The notes under the pieces: generated by a model
The model's input: only the letters and a program-made list of their open reading frames with translations
Told to the model about the DNA's origin: nothing
The model's database searches: none
Part shown: positions 4,743-9,834 of the stretch, piece after piece
How positions within the stretch are numbered: the stretch's first letter is position 1
How the letters are laid out: the number at the start of each line of letters is the position of its first letter
Assembly (NCBI GenBank): GCA_937989795.1
Contig: CALKBB010000292.1
Coordinates: forward strand, 1-16,521
Direction of reading: 5' to 3'
DNA from: an uncultured Collinsella sp.
Lineage (GTDB): Bacteria > Actinomycetota > Coriobacteriia > Coriobacteriales > Coriobacteriaceae
DNA: 16,521 bases
Position numbers and translations under genes: made by a program

Positions 4743-6707
4743 ATGGCAGAGAACCAGAACGCCGCAGATCAGGCATCGACGCTCAACGACGAGCGCGCCA
4801 CCCGCCTGGCCAAGCGCGCCGCCCTGTTCGAGGCGGGCCAGAACCCCTATCCCGAGCACTCTGAGCTTGAGGACTACGTCGCCGATATCGAGACTAAGTA
4901 CGCCGATCTTGCCGATGGTGAGGACACCGAGGATGTCGTGAAGATCGCCGGCCGTGTGGTCGCCAAGCGCGGTCAGGGCAAGATCATGTTCATCGTCGTG
5001 CGCGATGCGACTGCCGAGATTCAGCTGTTCTGCCGTATTAACGACATGGACGAGGCGGCTTGGAGCACGCTTAAGGCCCTCGACTTGGGCGACATCCTGG
5101 GCGTGACCGGCGTGGTCGTGCGCACCAAGCGCGGCCAGCTTTCCGTTGCCCCTAAGAGCGCGACCCTGCTTTCCAAGGCCGTTCGTCCGCTGCCCGAGAA
5201 GTTCCACGGTCTTTCCGACAAGGAGACCCGCTATCGCCAGCGCTATGTCGACCTGATCGCCAACGACGACGTTCGCGAGACCTTCCGTAAGCGTTCGCAG
5301 ATTCTCTCCACCTTCCGTCGCTTTATGGAGTCCGACGGCTACATGGAGGTCGAGACCCCCATCCTGCAGACCATCCAGGGCGGCGCTACGGCCAAGCCGT
5401 TCATTACCCACTTCAACGCGCTCGATCAGGAGTGCTACCTGCGTATTGCCACCGAGCTGCACCTCAAGCGCTGCATCGTCGGCGGTTTTGAGCGCGTGTT
5501 CGAGATCGGCCGCATCTTCCGTAACGAGGGCATGGACCTCACCCACAACCCCGAGTTCACCACGATGGAGGCCTACCGTGCCTTCTCCGACCTCGAGGGC
5601 ATGAAGGCGCTCGCCCAGGGCGTCATTAAGGCGGCTAACAAGGCCATCGGCAACCCCGAGGTCATCGAGTACCAGGGCCAGACCATCGACCTTTCTGGTG
5701 AGTGGGCCAGCCGTCCCATGACCGACATCGTCTCCGATGTGCTCGGCAAGCAGGTCACCATCGACACGCCGGTCGAGGAGCTTGCTTCCGCCGCGCGCGA
5801 GAAGGGCCTGGAGATTAAGCCCGAGTGGACCGCCGGCAAGATTATCGCCGAGATCTACGATGAGCTGGGCGAGGACACCATCGTCAACCCGACCTTCGTG
5901 TGCGATTACCCCATCGAGGTCAGCCCGCTTGCCAAGCGTTTTGAGGACGACCCGCGCCTGACGCACCGCTTTGAGCTGGTTATTGCCGGCCACGAGTACG
6001 CCAACGCGTTCTCCGAGCTCAACGACCCGGTCGACCAGGCCGAGCGCTTTGCCGCCCAGATGGCCGAGAAGGCCGGCGGCGACGATGAGGCCATGGAGTA
6101 TGACGAGGACTACGTGCGCGCCCTCGAGTACGGTATGCCTCCCGCGGGCGGTATTGGCATTGGTATCGACCGCGTGGTCATGCTGCTTACCAACCAGGCT
6201 TCTATCCGCGACGTGCTGCTATTCCCGCACATGAAGCCCGAGAAGGGTTTCCAGTCCGGTGCCGCTGCCGCCAAGGCTGCCGAGGCCGGCAACGCCGCGA
6301 GCCCATTCGTTAAGTCGCTCAAGCCCACGCTCGATTACTCCAAGATCGCCGTTGAGCCGCTGTTTGAGGAGTTCGTCGACTTTGATACCTTCTCCAAGAG
6401 CGACTTCCGCGCTGTGAAGGTCAAGGCATGCGAGGCCGTCAAGAAGTCCAAGAAGCTGCTGAACTTTACGCTCGACGACGGCACCGGCACCGACCGCACC
6501 ATCCTCTCCGGTATTCACGCTTATTACGAGCCCGAGGACCTGGTTGGCAAGACCTTGCTCGCCATCACCAACCTGCCTCCGCGCAAGATGATGGGTATTC
6601 CCAGCTGCGGCATGCTGATCAGCGCTGTCCACGAGGAGGAGGGCGAGGAGCGCCTCAACCTGATCCAGCTCGACGCCTCCATCCCCGCCGGCGCAAAGAT
6701 GTACTAA
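4743..6707 (+). CDS. lysS: Lysyl-tRNA synthetase with C-terminal Trbp111-like domain
   Basis: A 654-residue class II lysyl-tRNA synthetase that charges tRNA-Lys with lysine in the cytoplasm. The N-terminal anticodon-binding OB fold covers about residues 60-150 (VKIAGRVVAKRGQGKIMFIVVRD). The catalytic core follows, with motif 2 FRNEGMDLTHNPEFTTMEAY (about 259-278) and motif 3 GIGIGIDRVVMLL (about 470-482). Standard LysRS ends near residue 500 after the LFPHMKP segment. Here an Ala-rich linker (about 501-520) leads into a second OB domain (about 540-654): FDTFSKSDFRAVKVKACEAV, then LLNFTLDDG, ILSGIHAYY, NLPPRKMMGIPSCGMLISA. This matches the C-terminal tRNA-binding/dimerisation domain of bacterial MetRS (Trbp111/EMAPII type). 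The start ATG 4743 has GAGGAG 7 nt upstream. The fusion is uninterrupted in one frame. Confidence 0.95.
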   Translation: MAENQNAADQASTLNDERATRLAKRAALFEAGQNPYPEHSELEDYVADIETKYADLADGEDTEDVVKIAGRVVAKRGQGKIMFIVVRDATAEIQLFCRINDMDEAAWSTLKALDLGDILGVTGVVVRTKRGQLSVAPKSATLLSKAVRPLPEKFHGLSDKETRYRQRYVDLIANDDVRETFRKRSQILSTFRRFMESDGYMEVETPILQTIQGGATAKPFITHFNALDQECYLRIATELHLKRCIVGGFERVFEIGRIFRNEGMDLTHNPEFTTMEAYRAFSDLEGMKALAQGVIKAANKAIGNPEVIEYQGQTIDLSGEWASRPMTDIVSDVLGKQVTIDTPVEELASAAREKGLEIKPEWTAGKIIAEIYDELGEDTIVNPTFVCDYPIEVSPLAKRFEDDPRLTHRFELVIAGHEYANAFSELNDPVDQAERFAAQMAEKAGGDDEAMEYDEDYVRALEYGMPPAGGIGIGIDRVVMLLTNQASIRDVLLFPHMKPEKGFQSGAAAAKAAEAGNAASPFVKSLKPTLDYSKIAVEPLFEEFVDFDTFSKSDFRAVKVKACEAVKKSKKLLNFTLDDGTGTDRTILSGIHAYYEPEDLVGKTLLAITNLPPRKMMGIPSCGMLISAVHEEEGEERLNLIQLDASIPAGAKMY

Positions 6708-6710
6708 CTA

Positions 6711-6737
6711 GTTACGCGGTTCTACGAACCGCGTAAC
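6711..6737. repeat. Stop-codon-adjacent palindromic hairpin, copy 2
   Basis: GTTACGCGGTTC (6711-6722) and its exact reverse complement (6726-6737) flank the loop TAC, 3 nt after the lysS stop. It is the same element as 2194-2221, with the innermost pair changed from T-A to C-G. No T-run follows; a separate terminator lies 49 nt further on. Confidence 0.7.
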
Positions 6738-6785
6738 GGCTCGACGCTGCGCGGGCCGCATTTGGACAATCTGACGTTCAACTTC

Positions 6786-6820
6786 AAGGGCGCGACCAGA
6801 AGGTCAGCGCCCTTTCGTTT
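6786..6820 (+). terminator. Intrinsic terminator after lysS
   Basis: AAGGGCGC (6786-6793) pairs with GCGCCCTT (6807-6814). The stem continues as GACC/GGTC with a single bulged A around the loop AGAA. TTTCGTTT follows. It is about 80 nt after the lysS stop, downstream of the repeated hairpin. Confidence 0.8.
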
Positions 6821-7125
6821 CACGTCACCTTGTCACAAATGCGACCCGCTCGCTGACTTATGCTCAACCTGCGGTGCCATTTTGCTTGAAGGCACCTTGC
6901 TCGCTCTGGCGGGCTTTCGCTGTCCGTCCTCTATCTGCGGTGTTGCCCTGGTTGGCACTTAGGGACGTTCCTTTTCTGCCGGCACTTGGGGACAGTCCTA
7001 GTCGTTGGGGATCTACCGACGCATTGGGGGTTTGCGCCTTCCATGCATGACAGCCGTCTCTTTTATGTTTCCTTTAGCCGTTGCTGCCTAGGATGGGGGT
7101 TAGTCGGTAGGAAGGGAGTCCCTGT
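6821..7125. other. Intergenic stretch upstream of the exporter gene
   Basis: About 300 nt lie between the lysS terminator and the exporter start. A 66-codon frame here (6762-6962, TTG start) overlaps the terminator and has no ribosome site, so it is not called. The segment holds a pair of REP-like direct repeats (6954-6998). A possible -10 (TAGGAT 7089-7094) has no good -35. Nothing else was recognised. Confidence 0.5.
6954..6998. repeat. REP-like direct repeat pair
   Basis: Two 18-bp units, GGCACTTAGGGACGTTCC (6954-6971) and GGCACTTGGGGACAGTCC (6981-6998), match at 15 of 18 positions and start 27 bp apart. The linker carries the palindrome TGCCGGCA (6977-6984). The GGGGACAG core recurs in the inverted repeat after the exporter gene. 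Such GGGACAGTCC/GGGACGTTCC sequences resemble REP elements mobilised by Y1-type (RAYT) transposases; no transposase is in the window. Confidence 0.5.
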
Positions 7126-8694
7126 ATGGACGATGTGAGCGAGCGTGCAATTGAAGAGGACATGCTCGATCAGTTCAATTACTTTGATGATGAGGATGAG
7201 GAGCTAATCGATCGTCGCGAGCCGGCATCGCTTGACTCATTTGATCTGGTCGATGAAGAGCCCGACGAGGACGAGGGCGAATTAACGGAGCCCCCACAGC
7301 CTTCGCGCCTTGACTCGCTGCTTTCGAGAGCCCCCATGCACCACGGCGTTCGTGCCGGCGCGCTCCATATGAAAACTGACTGGCACCAGATCGTGACGGC
7401 AGGCGATGAGCTTGCCGTCGATGCGCCACTCACCGATAAGTCATCCATCATCTGCCGCACTGGCATGCTTATGCTGGCAAGCGGAACAGGTGCCTGGCGC
7501 GTGCGCGATACCATGAATCGTGTTGCTGCCGTACTCGGCGTCACGATTCACGTCGACCTGAGTCTTCTGTCGTTTGAGTGCACTTGCATCGAAGATGGCC
7601 ACTGCTTTAACGAGGTTGTCAGCCTGCCCACAACGGGAGTCAATACCCATCGCATTTGGATGATGGAGAGTTTCCTCAAGGAAATCGAGACCTATGGTCG
7701 TCGCTTCACGGTACACGAGTATCACGAGATGCTCAAGACCGTTGAGAGTTCAAAACCCGATTACTCTCCCTGGCAACAGGGCCTTGCGGCAGCTTGTGCT
7801 TGCGGCGCCTTCGTCTTTTTGCTCGGCGGCGGCCCTATCGAGATGGCCTGCGCGTTTGTGGGCGCGGGTGTCGGCAACTTTGCCCGCTCCCATATTCTCA
7901 AGCAAGGCCTTGGTCAGTTCAGCGCGCTGACGACCGGCGTTGCGCTCGCTTGCGTTTCGTATCTGCTGGCATTGCTCGGCCTTGGCCAGGTCGTACCGGG
8001 GGCAATGTCGCACCAAGAAGGCTATATCGGAGCCATGCTCTTTGTGATTCCCGGCTTTCCCCTCATTACGGCAGGCCTCGACATCGCTAAGCTCGATATG
8101 CGAAGCGGTATCGAGCGCCTTTCATATGCCGTATCGATTATTGTGATGGCGACGCTCGTAGGTTGGATGGTTGCCGAATGTGTGGGGCTGGCGCCGGATG
8201 ACTTCGCCCCGCTCGGCCTCTCACCGTTGGCTCTTACGCTCTTGCGCATACTGATGAGCTTTATCGGTGTATTTGGCTTCTCGGTTATGTTCAACAGCCC
8301 GGTAAAGATGGCCGCGGCGGCAGGGCTCATCGGCGCCGTGTCCAATACCTTGCGCCTTACGCTCGTCGATGCGCCGACGATGCTTCCTTTTCTGGGCCTG
8401 AGCGTAGGCATGCCTCCCGAGGCAGCAGCGTTTATCGGCGCGCTGGTATCGGGTCTGCTGGCAAGCTTGGCGGAAATCAAGCTCACCTACCCACGTATCG
8501 CCCTCACAGTGCCATCGATCGTCATTATGGTGCCGGGCTTGTATTTGTATCGCTCGATGTATTACATGTGCACCTTCGACACGGTCAATATGCTCGGCTG
8601 GTTTGTGCGTGCAGTGCTCATCGTGGCGTTTTTGCCCGTTGGCTTGGGTGTGGCGCGTACGCTCACCGACCCTCGCTGGCGCCACACCAGCTAA
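7126..8694 (+). CDS. ThrE-family threonine/serine exporter
   Basis: A 522-residue membrane protein of the ThrE family, which in Corynebacterium exports threonine and serine by proton-motive force. The layout is that of a fused ThrE: a soluble region with MLASGTGAWRVRDTMNRVAAVLG (about residues 110-140, the DUF1212 part), then about ten hydrophobic helices from about residue 205 to the end. The conserved PGFPLITAGLDIAKLDMRSGIERL lies near residue 310-333 and the DUF3815-type second half follows. Residues 1-60 are exceptionally acidic, with about 25 Asp/Glu in the first 58, which is not usual for the family. ATG 7126 has AAGGGAG (7112-7118) 7 nt upstream. The gene stands alone between repeat-rich gaps. 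The real substrate is not shown by sequence; other small amino or organic acids are possible. Confidence 0.85.
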   Translation: MDDVSERAIEEDMLDQFNYFDDEDEELIDRREPASLDSFDLVDEEPDEDEGELTEPPQPSRLDSLLSRAPMHHGVRAGALHMKTDWHQIVTAGDELAVDAPLTDKSSIICRTGMLMLASGTGAWRVRDTMNRVAAVLGVTIHVDLSLLSFECTCIEDGHCFNEVVSLPTTGVNTHRIWMMESFLKEIETYGRRFTVHEYHEMLKTVESSKPDYSPWQQGLAAACACGAFVFLLGGGPIEMACAFVGAGVGNFARSHILKQGLGQFSALTTGVALACVSYLLALLGLGQVVPGAMSHQEGYIGAMLFVIPGFPLITAGLDIAKLDMRSGIERLSYAVSIIVMATLVGWMVAECVGLAPDDFAPLGLSPLALTLLRILMSFIGVFGFSVMFNSPVKMAAAAGLIGAVSNTLRLTLVDAPTMLPFLGLSVGMPPEAAAFIGALVSGLLASLAEIKLTYPRIALTVPSIVIMVPGLYLYRSMYYMCTFDTVNMLGWFVRAVLIVAFLPVGLGVARTLTDPRWRHTS

Positions 8695-8727
8695 TTGGTG
8701 CAAGGGGGACAGGTCACTTTGCACCAA
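8695..8727. repeat. REP-like inverted repeat directly after the exporter stop
   Basis: TTGGTGCAA (8695-8703) and TTGCACCAA (8719-8727) are perfect 9-bp inverted arms around a 15-nt centre containing GGGGGACAGG. The left arm starts on the base after the stop codon. There is no T-run, so this is not an ordinary terminator. The GGGACAG core is shared with the repeat upstream of the exporter. Confidence 0.6.
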
Positions 8728-8731
8728 ATGA

Positions 8732-8796
8732 GTTGCGGTGAAATAGGGACTGAATTGCTGCTTAAAGGGTCAAAACAGTCCGTATTCCACCGCAAC
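8732..8796. repeat. 21-bp imperfect inverted repeat (MITE/REP-like)
   Basis: The left arm 8732-8752 begins GTTGCGGTGAAATAGGG and the right arm 8776-8796 ends TTCCACCGCAAC. As reverse complements they agree at 19 of 21 positions around a 23-nt centre. There is no U-tract and no coding content. Together with the adjacent 9-bp inverted repeat it makes a block of about 100 bp of mobile-looking sequence behind the exporter gene. Confidence 0.65.
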
Positions 8797-8847
8797 TTAT
8801 GGGGTCGGGGGATTATTGGTGCCCTGCATCTCCATAAACTCAACGCT

Positions 8848-8876
8848 TACGAAGCACGTGCTTTTCGTGCTAGGCT
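8848..8876 (+). promoter_or_regulatory. Candidate promoter with 12-bp palindrome in the spacer
   Basis: TTACGA (8848-8853) and TAGGCT (8871-8876) are 17 bp apart. The perfect 12-bp palindrome AAGCACGTGCTT (8852-8863) lies just inside, overlapping the end of the -35. It could be the operator for a repressor of the DUF2798 gene. The -35 and -10 are each only moderate matches. Confidence 0.4.
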
Positions 8877-8912
8877 GATTCCACCACATAAGTAGTCGCA
8901 GACGCACGTACC

Positions 8913-8963
8913 ACGGGCGGGCGAGATGAAGTCCCAACAGCTCCACCTTGCCCGCCCGTTTTT
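8913..8963 (+). terminator. Long-loop hairpin plus T-run in the DUF2798 leader
   Basis: ACGGGCGGGC (8913-8922) and GCCCGCCCGT (8950-8959) form a perfect 10-bp stem around a 27-nt loop, and T's run through 8963. It lies about 45 nt ahead of the DUF2798 start. If the promoter at 8848-8876 is real, this is a leader attenuator. Otherwise it terminates transcription coming from the exporter gene. Confidence 0.65.
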
Positions 8964-8967
8964 GTTG

Positions 8968-8981
8968 TGCGCCGCGGCGCA
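8968..8981. promoter_or_regulatory. 14-bp GC-rich palindrome before the DUF2798 gene
   Basis: TGCGCCGCGGCGCA (8968-8981) is a perfect palindrome with imperfect flanks extending to about 22 bp. It ends 5 nt before the gene's GAAAGG ribosome site (8987-8992). It could bind a protein or hinder ribosome access when transcribed. Confidence 0.4.
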
Positions 8982-9004
8982 ACACAGAAAGGACCATGCC
9001 CTTT

Positions 9005-9553
9005 ATGCCTATCAACAAACGAGAGAGCCTGCTGTTCACCTTTATCATGTGCTTTTGCATGGTACTCTGGATGAGCATCTACAACGTTGCCCTGCAGCAC
9101 GGGGCCATCAACGGCGAGGTTATTGCCGCCGCGTGGCTCGGCTTCCCCGTTGCCTACGTCTTTGCCATGTGCTGCGACTGGTTTGTTGCCAGCCCGCTGG
9201 CCAAAGGCTTTGCCTTCAAGTTCCTAGTTACTCCGGGCAAGAGCTCACCGCTTGCCATGACGCTCGCCGTCAGCTCCTGCATGGTCGTTCCCATGGTTAT
9301 CATCATGTCGCTGTACGGTGCCTGCGAGGGTATGACGCACATGCCCGGCGGCATCCTTGCGAACCTGTATTCCGTGCCCGCGATCTGGATGATCAACATC
9401 CCGCATAATTTTGTGATGGCGCTGCCGTGGAACCTTTTGGTAGCCGGTCCGATTTCCCGCTTCGTCTTCCGTCGCGCCTTCCCTGTGGGGACGGTTTTCG
9501 AGGAGGAGCATGCCGAGCTCTTGGAGCAGGCTATGGCTTCTGAGTGCGAGTAG
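9005..9553 (+). CDS. DUF2798 family integral membrane protein
   Basis: A 182-residue protein of unknown function with four probable membrane helices arranged as two similar halves. The first half reads about residues 9-75 (FTFIMCFCMVLWMSIYNVAL, then AAWLGFPVAYVFAMCCDWF) and the second about 85-165 (MTLAVSSCMVVPMVIIMSLYG, then IPHNFVMALPWNLLVAGPISR). The repeated 'M-x-x-M-S-x-Y' helix followed by a second helix ending in a basic R-F-V-F-R-R is the DUF2798 pattern. The start is uncertain: ATG 8996 is in frame but only 3 nt from GAAAGG, while ATG 9005 has a longer, more workable 12-nt spacing and is used here. It ends in an acidic cytoplasmic tail. A terminator lies about 170 nt downstream, so it is probably not in the activase operon. 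Confidence 0.75.
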   Translation: MPINKRESLLFTFIMCFCMVLWMSIYNVALQHGAINGEVIAAAWLGFPVAYVFAMCCDWFVASPLAKGFAFKFLVTPGKSSPLAMTLAVSSCMVVPMVIIMSLYGACEGMTHMPGGILANLYSVPAIWMINIPHNFVMALPWNLLVAGPISRFVFRRAFPVGTVFEEEHAELLEQAMASECE

Positions 9554-9555
9554 CT

Positions 9556-9607
9556 CGCTTAGGGACCTGCTGAGCGCGGGCGACTTGCTTGGTTGGAGCC
9601 CTAAGCG
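9556..9607. repeat. 9-bp inverted repeat downstream of the DUF2798 gene
   Basis: CGCTTAGGG (9556-9564) and CCCTAAGCG (9599-9607) are perfect inverted arms 34 nt apart. A direct repeat TAGCTCGCT occurs at 9551-9559, overlapping the stop codon, and again at 9612-9620. The remainder of 9608-9719 shows no gene and no recognised element except a degenerate operator-like site at 9699-9710. Confidence 0.4.
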
Positions 9608-9719
9608 TGGATAGCTCGCTCGGCGACATCGCGGGCGTGAGCGGTGCGCATGACCGGAGGGCCCGTGCTGCTCCGTTGCCCGACGTGCTAGCGCGCAGAA
9701 CAATCTGTTGGTGCATTCG

Positions 9720-9752
9720 GCGGCTGCTGAAGCGTTTCGGCAGCCGCTTTTT
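9720..9752 (+). terminator. Intrinsic terminator upstream of the activase gene
   Basis: GCGGCTGC (9720-9727) pairs with GCAGCCGC (9740-9747). The stem continues with a T-G wobble and GAA/TTC around a GCGT loop, followed by five T's (9748-9752). It closes the transcript from the DUF2798 gene and insulates the activase operon. Confidence 0.85.
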
Positions 9753-9764
9753 ATACGGAGTTTA

Positions 9765-9785
9765 AATACAACAGTCTGTTGTATT
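9765..9785. promoter_or_regulatory. Perfect 21-bp palindrome, candidate TetR operator
   Basis: The left arm AATACAACAG (9765-9774), the central T (9775) and an exact reverse-complement right arm (9776-9785) form a 21-bp palindrome 49 bp before the activase start codon. Length and symmetry fit a TetR-family dimer, and a TetR gene is the last gene of the same operon. A partial match, AACAATCTGTTG, lies at 9699-9710, with centres 71 bp apart. The core promoter elements are not clear; TTGTAT (9780-9785) and TAGAGT (9789-9794) lie in or next to the palindrome. Confidence 0.75.
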
Positions 9786-9834
9786 ACGTAGAGTGGTAAA
9801 TCTCTAGCAGGAAAAATGCGAGAGACGGAGCATT

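Noticed and set aside
4611..5993. 460-codon minus-strand frame opposite greA end and lysS
   Set aside because: It has a low-complexity, Leu/Gly/Asp-rich translation mirroring lysS codon bias and no known domain. The plus strand is certain to be coding.
6762..6962. Cys-containing 66-codon frame after lysS
   Set aside because: It starts with TTG without a ribosome site, runs through the lysS terminator and ends in a REP-like repeat. The CxxC motifs are probably chance.
6954..6998. Possible CRISPR-like array
   Set aside because: There are only two short, imperfect units with a 9-bp linker, and no cas genes are in the window.
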